A stretch of 64,000 nt of DNA from Bacteroidales bacterium (GTDB lineage Bacteria; Bacteroidota; Bacteroidia; Bacteroidales; WCHB1-69). Below the pieces are notes generated by a model that was given only the letters and a program-made list of their open reading frames with translations, was not told the DNA's origin and did not search any database. Position numbers and translations under genes: made by a program. The DNA lies in NCBI GenBank assembly GCA_017506175.1, contig JAFVNW010000099.1:19109-83108 (forward strand), given 5' to 3'. The number at the start of each line of letters is the position of its first letter. Position 1 is the first letter of the stretch. Below, piece by piece: positions 25,179-34,111 of this stretch.

Positions 25179-25652
25179 TCAATATTTCGTGCCAGTAAAT
25201 TCCGTGCTGGCGCGGTTTTCCACGCCGGCACAGAATACTATTTTCAAGGCAAGATCGCTGCTGCCAAAGTGAGCGTCAATCTTCACGCGGTTGACCTGCG
25301 AGCGGAAATGGGCAATCCGATCTCCGCAAAAGGTGCTGTCGGTTTCGGCGCAAACATTGATTAACGCGCTAACAACCGCTGAATCAGTCACATCCGACTG
25401 ATAACGGTACTTGTCGGCGCGCTCAAGAGAAACCGCATTGGAAAGCATCAGACTGGCGGGGTCGGAGGAATTTTGTTGAAATTCTACTGGCGCGTCCTCC
25501 TTCACGAACTTGTCGTTCTGCCCATACCAGCGGTTGGTGAAAACCCCATAATAAGTCCCAGCCAACCGTTCCGCATCCTTTTCCGGCTTCTCGCATGAAG
25601 CCACACAAGCCACCAAAAGAAGTGCGAACAATGCGATTTTAAATGGTTTCAT
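25179..25652 (-). CDS. Lipoprotein, paralogue of the next gene
   Basis: 157 residues from ATG 25652 with lipobox VASC. The mature part resembles a lipocalin-like beta fold: GTYYGVFTNRW near the start and a closing VKIDAHFGSS, LALKIVF, STEFTGTKY. A pair of cysteines (INVCAET, TFCGDR) may form a disulfide. The C-terminal FTGTK tail and the ISFC/INVC region match the next gene (25677-26165), so the two arose by duplication. Function unknown. Confidence 0.75.
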   Translation of the reverse strand: MKPFKIALFALLLVACVASCEKPEKDAERLAGTYYGVFTNRWYGQNDKFVKEDAPVEFQQNSSDPASLMLSNAVSLERADKYRYQSDVTDSAVVSALINVCAETDSTFCGDRIAHFRSQVNRVKIDAHFGSSDLALKIVFCAGVENRASTEFTGTKY

Positions 25653-25676
25653 CCTTGGCAATCAGCGGATTATGTA

Positions 25677-26165
25677 TTATTCTTCAATCTTGGTTCCCGT
25701 GAAGGTAGAAACACCAATTTCGGCTTCTACACCCAAAATTTCAGCCAAGTAGGTGATTTTGAGCGTCAAGGTGCTTGAGCCATCGAATTGTGCATCCACT
25801 TTCATTCTCTCCACCGTGTTGCTGAAATAATCGCTGTTCACGCCGCAGAACGAAATAAGAGAGCTCAGGATACTGGCAGTAGAACTGCTTTGACCTTCAC
25901 ATACATAGTGGTTGTCGGCCACTTTCGTCAAATCGACAGAATAATCCATATACAGGTTGCCAGCTGCCAACGGATTCTCGGTAATGGAGATGGTCTTCTC
26001 CTTTTGTTGAGCCGTTGAATCAATTTGTTGGTTATTGTTTGTGTTGATCTTAACGGTCTTGAAAGTACCTTTGTACTTGCCTACCAACGGATTATCGCTG
26101 TTCTTGGTGCATCCACTGAGGATGAGCGCAAATGCGCAAACGAATAATACTAATGCTTTTTTCAT
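25677..26165 (-). CDS. Lipoprotein, paralogue of its neighbour
   Basis: 162 residues from ATG 26165 (the longer frame from 26249 would overlap thrS and lacks a signal peptide at its start). Lipobox LSGC, then KYKGTFKTVKI, DYSVDLTKV, MKVDAQFDGSSTLTLKI and STFTGTKIEE. The repeated GTFKT/VKVDA/FTGTK pattern matches the 25179-25652 product. Downstream of thrS, gap 52 nt from its stop, same strand. Confidence 0.75.
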   Translation of the reverse strand: MKKALVLFVCAFALILSGCTKNSDNPLVGKYKGTFKTVKINTNNNQQIDSTAQQKEKTISITENPLAAGNLYMDYSVDLTKVADNHYVCEGQSSSTASILSSLISFCGVNSDYFSNTVERMKVDAQFDGSSTLTLKITYLAEILGVEAEIGVSTFTGTKIEE

Positions 26166-26217
26166 TTTTATAATATTTAAATTGGTTAATAAGAAATGGC
26201 TTTTTAACATTTTCAGA

Positions 26218-28155
26218 TTATTTATGCAATTCCTCGTCGATTTTGTCATTTACGACTTTCACGAAATCGGCTATTGACATCACGCCGAGGTCGCCGGCGC
26301 CGTGTTCACGTACGGAAACGGTCCCGTCTGTCGCCTCCTTTTCACCCACAATCAAGATGAACGGGATTTTGCTGACTTCGGCATCGCGAATCTTACGTCC
26401 AGTTTTCTCATTGCGCTGGTCGATGGTGGCGCGGACTGCATGCTCATCCAGCATTTTGCGGACATTTTCGGCATAATCCAGGAATTTCTCGCTGATAGGC
26501 AGGATGATGACCTGGTCGGGAGTAAGCCACAGCGGGAAGTTGCCAGCGGTGTGTTCCAGCAGAACAGCCACAAAGCGTTCCATTGAGCCGAATGGGGCGC
26601 GGTGAATCATTACCGGACGCATTTTCTTGCCGTCCGGACCGGTGTATTCAAGGTTGAAACGCTCCGGCAGGTTGTAATCCACCTGCACCGTGCCCAACTG
26701 CCACTGACGGCCGATGGCATCCTTCACCATAAAGTCGAGTTTCGGTCCATAGAAAGCGGCCTCGCCCAACTCAACCACAGTGTTCAGTCCTTTCTCCTTG
26801 GCAGCCTCGATGATAGCGGTTTCCGCCTTGTGCCAATTCTCGTCGGAGCCGATGTATTTCTCCTTGTTGTTCGGGTCTCTGAGAGAGATTTGCGCCGTAT
26901 AGTTCTTGAAATCCAACGTCTTGAAGATGTAAAGGATAATGTCAATCACCTTGCAGAACTCCTCCTTAATCTGGTCGGGAGTGCAGAAGAGGTGGGCATC
27001 GTCTTGCGTAAAGCCGCGCACTCTCGTCAGCCCGTGCAGTTCACCGCTCTGTTCGTAGCGATACACCGTTCCGAACTCAGCGATGCGGAGCGGAAGGTCA
27101 CGGTATGAACGCGGTTTGTAGGCGTAGATTTCGCAGTGATGGGGGCAATTCATCGGTTTCAGAAAATACTCCTCGCCCTCTTGCGGCGTAGTGATGGGAC
27201 GGAAGGAGTCCGCCCCATACTTCTGGTAGTGACCGGAAGTTTTGTACAAGTCCACATTGCCGATGTGGGGACACATAACTTGTTGGTAACCATATTCTTT
27301 CTGCACCTTTGTCAAAAAATCTTCGAGGCGTTTGCGCAGGGCGGTTCCCTTCGGCAACCACATAGGCAGACCGGCACCCACTTTCTGGGAGAAGAAGAAA
27401 AGGTCCATTTCTTTGCCCAGTTTGCGGTGGTCACGTTTCTTGGCCTCTTCAAGGAATACGAGGTATTCGTCCAGTTCTTTCTTTTTCGGGAAAGTGATAC
27501 CGTAGATGCGGGTGAGTTGTTTGCGGTGCTCGTCACCGCGCCAATAGGCACCGGCTGTGTTCAGCAGCTTGATGGCCTTGATGGGAGCGGTGTTGAAAAG
27601 GTGCGGGCCACGGCAGAGATCGGTGAAGTTGCCGCTCTCGTAGAAGGTGATGGTGCCATCCTGCAAGTCGTTGATCAACTCAACTTTATACTCTTCGTTT
27701 TTCTTGGTGAAATAATCAAGGGCGTCGTTTTTGGAGACCTCTTTGCGAACGAACTGCACTTTTTGGGCGGCGATTTCCTGCATTTTGGCTTCAATGGCAG
27801 GAAAATCGTCAGAAGAGATTTCGTAGTCCATAAAGTCGATGTCGTAGTAGAAGCCATTTTCGATGCTCGGTCCAATGCCGAATTTCACGCCCGGATAGAG
27901 TTCGGCGATGGCAGCGGCCATCAAGTGGGCGGAGGAGTGCCAATACACGGCCTTGCCTTCAGGGTCGTTCCATGTGAGCAGTGTAACGGAGGCATCCTCG
28001 TCAATCTCGTAATTGAGAGCCACCACTTTGTCGTTGACTTTCGCAGCCAACACGTTGCGGGCCAGCCCCTCGCTAATGCTCTGTGCAATCTGATACGGGG
28101 TCGTGCCTTTTTCAAATTCTTTTACTGAATTATCAGGTAAAGTAATGTGTATCAT
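26218..28155 (-). CDS. thrS: Threonyl-tRNA synthetase
   Basis: 645 residues, the usual bacterial length with TGS, editing, catalytic and anticodon domains. Motifs: [17 protein letters not shown] at the start, editing-domain [11 protein letters not shown], the zinc/active-site [10 protein letters not shown] and [12 protein letters not shown] (class II motif 3), and the C-terminal [10 protein letters not shown] anticodon-binding start. It charges tRNA-Thr and edits Ser-tRNA. Promoter -7 at 28186-28193 gives a short leader of about 25 nt, with no T-box or other control element. Confidence 0.98.
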   Translation of the reverse strand: MIHITLPDNSVKEFEKGTTPYQIAQSISEGLARNVLAAKVNDKVVALNYEIDEDASVTLLTWNDPEGKAVYWHSSAHLMAAAIAELYPGVKFGIGPSIENGFYYDIDFMDYEISSDDFPAIEAKMQEIAAQKVQFVRKEVSKNDALDYFTKKNEEYKVELINDLQDGTITFYESGNFTDLCRGPHLFNTAPIKAIKLLNTAGAYWRGDEHRKQLTRIYGITFPKKKELDEYLVFLEEAKKRDHRKLGKEMDLFFFSQKVGAGLPMWLPKGTALRKRLEDFLTKVQKEYGYQQVMCPHIGNVDLYKTSGHYQKYGADSFRPITTPQEGEEYFLKPMNCPHHCEIYAYKPRSYRDLPLRIAEFGTVYRYEQSGELHGLTRVRGFTQDDAHLFCTPDQIKEEFCKVIDIILYIFKTLDFKNYTAQISLRDPNNKEKYIGSDENWHKAETAIIEAAKEKGLNTVVELGEAAFYGPKLDFMVKDAIGRQWQLGTVQVDYNLPERFNLEYTGPDGKKMRPVMIHRAPFGSMERFVAVLLEHTAGNFPLWLTPDQVIILPISEKFLDYAENVRKMLDEHAVRATIDQRNEKTGRKIRDAEVSKIPFILIVGEKEATDGTVSVREHGAGDLGVMSIADFVKVVNDKIDEELHK

Positions 28156-28185
28156 CGCTGATTTCTTTTAGTTGTAAAACGGCTG

Positions 28186-28193
28186 CAAAATTA
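28186..28193 (-). promoter_or_regulatory. Promoter -7 element of thrS
   Basis: TAATTTTG on the minus strand, 31 nt upstream of the thrS start. Confidence 0.5.
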
Positions 28194-28404
28194 CAAAATT
28201 AATTCATAATGCATGGTTCATAATTCTTAATTAATATTAAGATGATTTGGACAACCCAGCTCCTTGGAATCCATGACATTTCCTTTATTCCAGCTTTACC
28301 AAACGTAGCAGTGGAAGCGCAAAAAAAAAGACAAGGGGAAAAAAGAAAATGGAGTGCGACGTTTTGAATAGGTTGATTCCACGCCGAACTGATTAAAAAT
28401 TTAG

Positions 28405-28412
28405 TACTTTTG
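28405..28412 (+). promoter_or_regulatory. Promoter -7 element
   Basis: TACTTTTG on the plus strand, 36 nt upstream of the gene at 28448. The rest of 28194-28400 holds no gene I can support. Confidence 0.55.
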
Positions 28413-28447
28413 CAGCCCGAAAACGAATCAACAAATCGACAACACAC

Positions 28448-28873
28448 ATGGCTGAACTGCACAGTTTATTGGATTACGAACCGAAAATCATCATTGCCTG
28501 GGGAGAGAGTCTGAAAGGCAAGCGGAAGTTCACGGATTTTCTGATGACCAACGGATTTCCTGAGTTGGCGGCACTCTCCAACGCCATCAACTCGGACTTG
28601 GAGGCGCTGAAATGGCTGATGGTCAATGGCTACCCAGAATTCGCCATTCTCAGCGATGCCATCGACGACGAAGACCCCGCCATCGAGTGGCTGAAAAGAT
28701 ACCACTGCGACTTTCTCTCCACCTTCGCCGCCGCCTGCCGCAAGGACGATGCCGCCATCAAATGGTTCGTCGACAACAAACTGGACGTTTTCATCCTCAT
28801 CATCAAAACCATTCACGACATCCTCCTCCAACAATCGTACGACTCCTCCAACGTACACAAAAGAAGGCAGTAG
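28448..28873 (+). CDS. Conserved hypothetical helical protein
   Basis: 141 residues, cytoplasmic, mostly alpha-helical, with two near-copies of a WLMVNGYPEFAILSDAID segment: the first is FLMTNGFPELAALSNAINSD (about 32-51), the second LMVNGYPEFAILSDAIDDED (about 57-76). So two tandem helical repeats, followed by an FLSTFAAACRKDDAAIKWF segment that may be a third. I do not recognise a named family. Own promoter, and it ends at the terminator at 28885-28917 shared with hutH. Confidence 0.65.
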   Translation: MAELHSLLDYEPKIIIAWGESLKGKRKFTDFLMTNGFPELAALSNAINSDLEALKWLMVNGYPEFAILSDAIDDEDPAIEWLKRYHCDFLSTFAAACRKDDAAIKWFVDNKLDVFILIIKTIHDILLQQSYDSSNVHKRRQ

Positions 28874-28881
28874 TTAGCAAA

Positions 28882-28918
28882 TAAAAAGGCTGGCAACGTT
28901 TTCCGCCACCAGCCTTTC
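28882..28918 (-). terminator. Intrinsic terminator, probably for hutH
   Basis: Perfect 9-bp stem AAAGGCTGG/CCAGCCTTT with a 15-nt loop; on the minus strand it is followed by TTTTATTT. It lies between the convergent stops of the 28448 gene and hutH, so it may serve both. Confidence 0.7.
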
Positions 28919-28947
28919 AATTCTCAACTTTCAACTCTCAACTTCCC

Positions 28948-30444
28948 CTACTCCATCACAACGTTCACGTTCTGGATGAATTCGCGGGAGTCATGCATCA
29001 GTTTGTACATAATCGTGTCGTTCTCCACGAAGGGTACAAAGCGGCGATATTGGGCGATGAATTCCTCGATGAACTCAGAGGATTTGAGTGGACGGCGGAA
29101 CTCAAGCGCTTGCGCGGCGTTCAGCAACTCGATGGCGAGGATTTTCTCCACATTCTGAACCACCAGATAGGCTTTCGTGGCGGCGTTTGCCCCCATGCTC
29201 ACGTGGTCTTCCTGTCCCTGCGATGACTCGATGGAGTCGGAGGAGGAGGGCATCGTGAAGGTCTTGTTCTGGTTCACGATGGAAGCCGCAGTGCATTGCG
29301 GAATCATAAAGCCAGAGTTCAAGCCGGGGTTTTTGACGAGGAAGGAGGGCAACTCGCGCTTGCCGCTGATGAGTTGGTAGATTCTTCTTTCGGAGATATT
29401 GCCCAATTCGGACATCGCCAAAGAGAGGAAGTCCAGCACCAGCGCCAACGGCTGTCCATGGAAGTTGCCTGCGGAAATAATCAGGTCTTCATCGGGGAAG
29501 ACGGTCGGGTTGTCGGTCACGGAGTTGATTTCCGTTTCCACCACATTGGTGATGTGGGTCAGAGCGTCCTTCGTGGCGCCGTGCACCTGCGGCATACAGC
29601 GGAAGGAGTAGGGATCCTGCACGTGCTTCTTTGGGCGCGAGATGATTTCGGAGCCCATCAGCAGATTGTTGATGTGGGTGGCAGTGAGAATCTGACCTAC
29701 ATGCGGGCGTGCGAAATGAACCGACAAGTTGAACGGTTCGATGCGGCCGTCGAAGGCTTCCAAGGAAACAGCTCCGATGATATCGGCCAGCCACGACAAT
29801 TTCTTGGACTTGATGAGCAGCCATACAGCGTACGCACTCATAAACTGCGTGCCGTTCAGCAGAGCCAACCCCTCTTTCGATTGCAGGGTTATCGGTTCCC
29901 AGCCGAACTTGGCGTTGATTTCCGCAGCCGGATATTTCTTGCCCCTGTAATACACTTCTCCTTCGTTCAACAGTGGCAGACATAGATGGGCCAAGGGAGC
30001 CAAATCGCCGGATGCACCAAGCGAACCCTGTTGATACACAACGGGGTACACACCTTTATTGAAAAAGTCAACCAGCCGTTGCAAGGTAACAACTTGCACA
30101 CCGGAGTTGCCGTATGACAGAGATTGGATTTTCATCAACAACATCAAGCGGACGATTTCCTGCGGCACCTCGTCGCCGATGCCGCAAGCGTGCGACTTCA
30201 CCAGATTGCTTTGGAGGGTTGACAAATCCTCTTTGGAAATCGAGGTGTTGCAGAGGGAGCCGAAGCCGGTGGTCACGCCATAGACGGGCGTTTTGCTGGT
30301 GGCCATTTTTTTGTCGAGGTAGTCGCGGCATTTCTGCACTGCTTCAATGGATTCCTTTGACAAAGAGAGTTTGGCCTTTGATTCGATGATTTTTTCTACC
30401 TTGTCAATTCCGAGGAATTGAGTGGAGATTACATGTGTTTTCAT
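28948..30444 (-). CDS. hutH: Histidine ammonia-lyase
   Basis: 498 residues. The MIO cofactor forms from Ala-Ser-Gly at 144-146 (QGSLGASGDLAPLAH). The selectivity pair after TLQSNLVK is Ser-His (84-85), as in histidine ammonia-lyase, whereas tyrosine lyases have His-Leu and phenylalanine lyases Phe-Leu. It splits histidine into urocanate and ammonia. No hutU, hutI or ftcD is in the window. A gene next to gpsA on the same strand with a gap of 92 nt; probably its own unit, with the terminator at 28882-28918. Confidence 0.95.
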   Translation of the reverse strand: MKTHVISTQFLGIDKVEKIIESKAKLSLSKESIEAVQKCRDYLDKKMATSKTPVYGVTTGFGSLCNTSISKEDLSTLQSNLVKSHACGIGDEVPQEIVRLMLLMKIQSLSYGNSGVQVVTLQRLVDFFNKGVYPVVYQQGSLGASGDLAPLAHLCLPLLNEGEVYYRGKKYPAAEINAKFGWEPITLQSKEGLALLNGTQFMSAYAVWLLIKSKKLSWLADIIGAVSLEAFDGRIEPFNLSVHFARPHVGQILTATHINNLLMGSEIISRPKKHVQDPYSFRCMPQVHGATKDALTHITNVVETEINSVTDNPTVFPDEDLIISAGNFHGQPLALVLDFLSLAMSELGNISERRIYQLISGKRELPSFLVKNPGLNSGFMIPQCTAASIVNQNKTFTMPSSSDSIESSQGQEDHVSMGANAATKAYLVVQNVEKILAIELLNAAQALEFRRPLKSSEFIEEFIAQYRRFVPFVENDTIMYKLMHDSREFIQNVNVVME

Positions 30445-30536
30445 TTGGTGTATATTTTAATTTTTTAAGATTGATTCCATTGAAGGAAGACGCTCTAAAC
30501 GATGCAAAATTTTTCGTTGTCACGCATCTCTGCACG

Positions 30537-31568
30537 TCAGATAAAGAATTCCGCAATGCGCTTCATTTCGGAGCTGACGTTATTTCCCTCATACAGGATG
30601 CCGTAGATGGTTTCGGCGATGGGAATGTGGGCTTGGAAGTTTTTGTTCATCTCGTGGATGCACTTCACGGCATAGTAACCTTCGGAGATCTGGCTCATCT
30701 CGAGTTGGGCGACGCGCACGGAGAGTCCGTGGCCAATCATGTTGCCGAACATGCGGTTGCGGCTATAGCGGGAGTAGGCGGTGACGAGCAAGTCACCGAG
30801 ATAGACAGAGTCGTCGAGGCAGCGAGTGCCGGGAAAGACAGTACTGACGAAGTTCTTCATCTCCTTCACACCGTTGGCGATGTAGGCCGCGATGAAGTTG
30901 TCGCCGTAGCCGAGGCCGCTGTATATGCCAGCGCCAAGTGCGTAGATGTTTTTCATCACCACGGCCATTTCCGCACCCATCAAATCGCTGGAGACGGAGG
31001 CGCGCACGTAGCGGTTTGTGAACATCTTGGCCACATCGGAGGCCAAATCCTGGTTGACAGAGGCGGCAGTGAGGAAGGTGAACTTCTCCTGTGCGATTTC
31101 CTCCGCATGCGACGGGCCACTGATCATCGCCATGTTGCTCAACGGAATATTGAATTCCGTATGGAGATAATCGGAGATGAACTGCAGCGTTTCAGGAATG
31201 ATGCCCTTCACCGCGTTGATGATTTTCTTCTTGTTCAAGCGGCTCTTCTTCAGCGGCTCAAGCGTTTTCTGCAAAAAGGCGGACGGGGTGACGATAATCA
31301 CGTAGTCGGCTTTGGCCACCACGCTCCGGATGTTGTTGCTAACCTTCACGTCTTTCGGATCTATAAACGTGGAACTTAAGTACTTAGGGTTATGTCCGTA
31401 TTTATTGACACCTTCCACGATCTCCTCTTCGCGCACCCACCAATGGATATGTTCGAGGTTGGCCGACAAAATCTTGATGATGGCAGTCGCCCAGCTACCG
31501 CCCCCAATCACAGCGACACGGTATCTCAATCTGTTCTTTTTGCGAAAATATGGGGTAGCTACTTCCAT
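30537..31568 (-). CDS. gpsA: NAD(P)H-dependent glycerol-3-phosphate dehydrogenase
   Basis: 343 residues. The NAD-binding GGGSWATA motif is at 22-29 after a short basic leader, followed by SPSAFLQKTLEPL, GPSHAEEIA near 200 and the catalytic-domain LGAGIYSGLGYGDNF. It reduces dihydroxyacetone phosphate to sn-glycerol-3-phosphate for phospholipid synthesis. Promoter at 31603-31610. The short N-terminal extension (about 15 residues) is common in Bacteroidota. Confidence 0.95.
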   Translation of the reverse strand: MEVATPYFRKKNRLRYRVAVIGGGSWATAIIKILSANLEHIHWWVREEEIVEGVNKYGHNPKYLSSTFIDPKDVKVSNNIRSVVAKADYVIIVTPSAFLQKTLEPLKKSRLNKKKIINAVKGIIPETLQFISDYLHTEFNIPLSNMAMISGPSHAEEIAQEKFTFLTAASVNQDLASDVAKMFTNRYVRASVSSDLMGAEMAVVMKNIYALGAGIYSGLGYGDNFIAAYIANGVKEMKNFVSTVFPGTRCLDDSVYLGDLLVTAYSRYSRNRMFGNMIGHGLSVRVAQLEMSQISEGYYAVKCIHEMNKNFQAHIPIAETIYGILYEGNNVSSEMKRIAEFFI

Positions 31569-31602
31569 AAACTCAACTTTCGTTTAACATTTTTTAAGGC
31601 TG

Positions 31603-31610
31603 CAAAGATA
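31603..31610 (-). promoter_or_regulatory. Promoter -7 element of gpsA
   Basis: TATCTTTG on the minus strand, 35 nt upstream of the gpsA start. Confidence 0.55.
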
Positions 31611-31811
31611 CGGCAAATATTTGAATTGAGCGTGAAAAAATGTTAATCAATGGAATCCAGTCTAAGCCCCCCCCAAAAAAAACAGTTCTCAGTTCACAAA
31701 ATCCAGACTTCTATTAAATCGGCGGTGCCACCAACGATGATTCCGCGAAAAAGAGCGATCAATTCAGACAACATTTTTACATTATTATTGTAATAAAAAT
31801 AGATACGTAAA
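31611..31811. other. Intergenic stretch without recognised gene
   Basis: AT-rich. Holds a C8-A8 homopolymer run (31667-31682) and otherwise nothing I can support. Confidence 0.5.
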
Positions 31812-31946
31812 TAATTTTTCATTTTTTTTGTAACAATCTTGTTATGAAATCGTAAGAGCAAATTGAACAACAAAAAGGAGAAATCCTTTACGTATCATTA
31901 AAGGTTAATGGTTATCAACGGCGATGGGAATCGCCGTTGTTTTTTT
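31812..31946 (+). ncRNA. Candidate small RNA with its own promoter and terminator
   Basis: Between gpsA and thiL there is no ORF, yet the stretch ends with a strong intrinsic terminator on the plus strand: CAACGGCGA/TCGCCGTTG (31916-31939) followed by seven T (31940-31946). Upstream is a hairpin with a GAAA tetraloop (AAAGGA-GAAA-TCCTTT, 31874-31889). A promoter-like pair, TTG at 31788-31790 and TAATTTTT at 31812-31819 spaced 21 nt, would start an RNA of about 120 nt near 31825. The exact 5' end is uncertain. Confidence 0.5.
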
Positions 31947-32009
31947 AACGTGAACGGCGATTAGCAATCTGCCAAAGCCATGGTCAACGTCTATGTCAAA
32001 GTCTTTTCG

Positions 32010-32017
32010 TACTTTTG
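32010..32017 (+). promoter_or_regulatory. Promoter -7 element of thiL
   Basis: TACTTTTG on the plus strand, 24 nt upstream of the ATG at 32041. A longer frame from 31993 starts inside the promoter and is rejected. Confidence 0.6.
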
Positions 32018-32040
32018 CAGGCGATTACAAAACGACAAAA

Positions 32041-33084
32041 ATGGACGACAACAACGTGCGCAACGAGATTTCCCAATTGGGCAAATACAATTTAATCAAC
32101 AAGTTAACAGATGACATTGAAAAACAGAACGACTCCACACTCGTGGGGGTCGGCGATGACGCGGCAGTGGCTGACTTCGGCGGCAAGCAGACCGTCTTCG
32201 CCAGCAAACTGTTTTTAGAGCATGTTCACTTCGACCTTTCCTACTTCCCACTCAAGCATCTCGGCTACAAATGCGCGGGCATCGCCCTCACCGACATCCT
32301 CGGCATGAACGCCATCCCCACCCAGATTTCGGTGAACCTCGCCCTCTCCAACCGCTTCTCCATCGAGGCAGTGGAAGAATTCATGACCGGCATCCGTGCC
32401 TGTTGCCACAACTACAAGACCGACCTCGCTGGCTTGGAAATCAACACCTCCATGACGGGCATGGCCATCAGTATCACCGCTGTCGGCGAAGCGGAAGCCG
32501 ACAAAATCGTGTGCCGCCGCGGAGCGAAGGAAAACGAGCTCATCTGCGTCTCCGGCGACTTCGGAGCCGCTTACACAGGCTACCTTCTTCTGGAACGCGA
32601 AAAGGAAATCTTTCTCCAAACCCAAGTCAGCCAGCCCAACTTTGAGGGCTACGAATACCTGCTGGAACGCCAACTCAAGCCGGAACCGCGCCTCGACATC
32701 GTGGAAGGACTCCGCAAAAACGACATCCTGCCCACCTCAATGACCGTCGTGAGCGAAGGACTCGCCACTTCCCTACTCCACATCTGCCATCTCGCCGGCC
32801 TCGGATGCACCATCTTCGAGAACAAAACCCCCATCGACCAACTCACCTTCGACACCCTGAAGAGCCTGAAAATCGTCGCCACAACCGTCGCCCTCAACGG
32901 CGGCGAGGACTATGAACTTCTCTTCACCGTAAGACAAAGCGATTACGAAAAGGTGAAAAAAATTGAGAATGTGTCTGTCATCGGCTATATGCAGGAGAAG
33001 AATGCGGGCTGCAACCTTATCACCAACGACAATAAGCAGATTGAGCTGCGAGCACAAGGATTCGAACACGAGGAAGGGAACTAA
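32041..33084 (+). CDS. thiL: Thiamine-phosphate kinase
   Basis: 347 residues from ATG 32041. The AIR-synthase-type ATP site shows LVGVGDDAAVADF near 38-50, the LTDILGMNAIPTQ motif near 85-97 with the metal-binding Asp, and GLATSLLHICH near 241 and GGEDYELLFTV near 288-298. It phosphorylates thiamine monophosphate to the active diphosphate. Acts alone; other thi genes are not in the window. Confidence 0.94.
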   Translation: MDDNNVRNEISQLGKYNLINKLTDDIEKQNDSTLVGVGDDAAVADFGGKQTVFASKLFLEHVHFDLSYFPLKHLGYKCAGIALTDILGMNAIPTQISVNLALSNRFSIEAVEEFMTGIRACCHNYKTDLAGLEINTSMTGMAISITAVGEAEADKIVCRRGAKENELICVSGDFGAAYTGYLLLEREKEIFLQTQVSQPNFEGYEYLLERQLKPEPRLDIVEGLRKNDILPTSMTVVSEGLATSLLHICHLAGLGCTIFENKTPIDQLTFDTLKSLKIVATTVALNGGEDYELLFTVRQSDYEKVKKIENVSVIGYMQEKNAGCNLITNDNKQIELRAQGFEHEEGN

Positions 33085-33154
33085 GAGATAGAAATCTGGG
33101 GAAATCAAGAATTTTCGCTACTCAAAACAGCATGAGCAGATGACACCTGGGGCT

Positions 33155-34099
33155 CTACCTCACAATCGTCAGCGTTCCCGTGCGCGTTTCGCCAATCCCG
33201 TGAACCTTGTAGTAAAACTGGTAATAGTAGGTACCGGCCTCTAAATTCCCGCCATCCCAATTATTGTGATAAGCGTTGCTTTGAAAAACCACACTGCCCC
33301 CTCTATTGCGGATAATCAGCTTGGTAAGTTCGCAATTTTCTATGCCTTCAATTACGAAGAAGTCGTTGAAACCATCGCCATTGGGCGTGAAAACATTCGG
33401 TATTTCCAACACCAACGGTTGGCTTTGCGGGATCTCCGCATAATTTTCCAAGACCGGATCATCGGCGATAGAGGTTGTGACAATTTGCTGAGAAGCGGCG
33501 GGTTGGGAAACCGGCTTCACATTGGAAGAATAGGCTTGATTGGCTGACGAAGAATGTACGGGGGAAGTTGCAGTTTGTGATGAAGTGCCCTTGGAAGGAT
33601 TGACAGCGACTGTGTTTTTGGTAGCTACAACCATTTGATTTACTGATGGTTGAGTGCTCGTTTCTGCGACATCATCTGCTTGGGGGAGGATTTCACTATT
33701 GCCATTGACTGGCAATACTTGGTTATTCTCCGATTCCACATTATCATTTTCTTGTTCTTTCGACGGGAGGTTTATTGCATCATCTTCTGTGGATGTTGAA
33801 TCTCCAGCAACGGCAACATTTACAATATTTTGCTGATTTTGAACAATTTGTGAAAATTTATCGGAAGATTTTGACAACGAAACGCCGAGGATGACACCTC
33901 CTGCGACTAATGCGGAGGAAATCACTCCGACAGCCATTTTAGCAGCAGTGGAAGCAAGAACGGAATGCCCAACGGAAGCCGCAGCAGTTCCACCCGCAGC
34001 CACCGAAGATGCCAGCTGGCTTGCAACCGACTCCCAACATCTGGCAGAGGGTTCAACCTTTATGTTTTCCAAAAGTTTTTTTATCTCAATATCTTCCAT
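33155..34099 (-). CDS. Anti-sigma-like membrane protein with T9SS type B (gliding-motility-associated) C-terminal domain
   Basis: 314 residues without a signal peptide at the start. The order is: N-terminal cytosolic helices (MEDIEIKKLLENIKVEPSAR, typical of the cytosolic part of Bacteroidota anti-sigma proteins), one membrane helix near 54-75, a long Ser/Thr/Gln-rich extracytoplasmic linker (about 76-232), and from 233 a gliding-motility-associated C-terminal (CHU_C) domain (IPNVFTPNGDGFNDFF ... GTYYYQFYY). That domain usually sits at the end of T9SS type B cargo. Encoded 12 nt downstream of the ECF sigma factor, so it is likely its membrane regulator, but the pairing is inferred from position. 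Confidence 0.85.
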   Translation of the reverse strand: MEDIEIKKLLENIKVEPSARCWESVASQLASSVAAGGTAAASVGHSVLASTAAKMAVGVISSALVAGGVILGVSLSKSSDKFSQIVQNQQNIVNVAVAGDSTSTEDDAINLPSKEQENDNVESENNQVLPVNGNSEILPQADDVAETSTQPSVNQMVVATKNTVAVNPSKGTSSQTATSPVHSSSANQAYSSNVKPVSQPAASQQIVTTSIADDPVLENYAEIPQSQPLVLEIPNVFTPNGDGFNDFFVIEGIENCELTKLIIRNRGGSVVFQSNAYHNNWDGGNLEAGTYYYQFYYKVHGIGETRTGTLTIVR

Positions 34100-34111
34100 T
34101 TTCTATTATCA

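Noticed and set aside
28916-28950. Degenerate TCAACTTTCAAC-type repeats as CRISPR-like array
   Set aside because: Too short, irregular and without spacers; similar text occurs in several intergenic regions and looks like low-complexity Bacteroidota UTR sequence.
30435-31379. Plus-strand ORF opposite gpsA
   Set aside because: Antisense of gpsA; composition follows the complement of that gene.
31667-31682. C8-A8 homopolymer as a slippage switch
   Set aside because: It lies in non-coding DNA with no gene or promoter spacing to affect.
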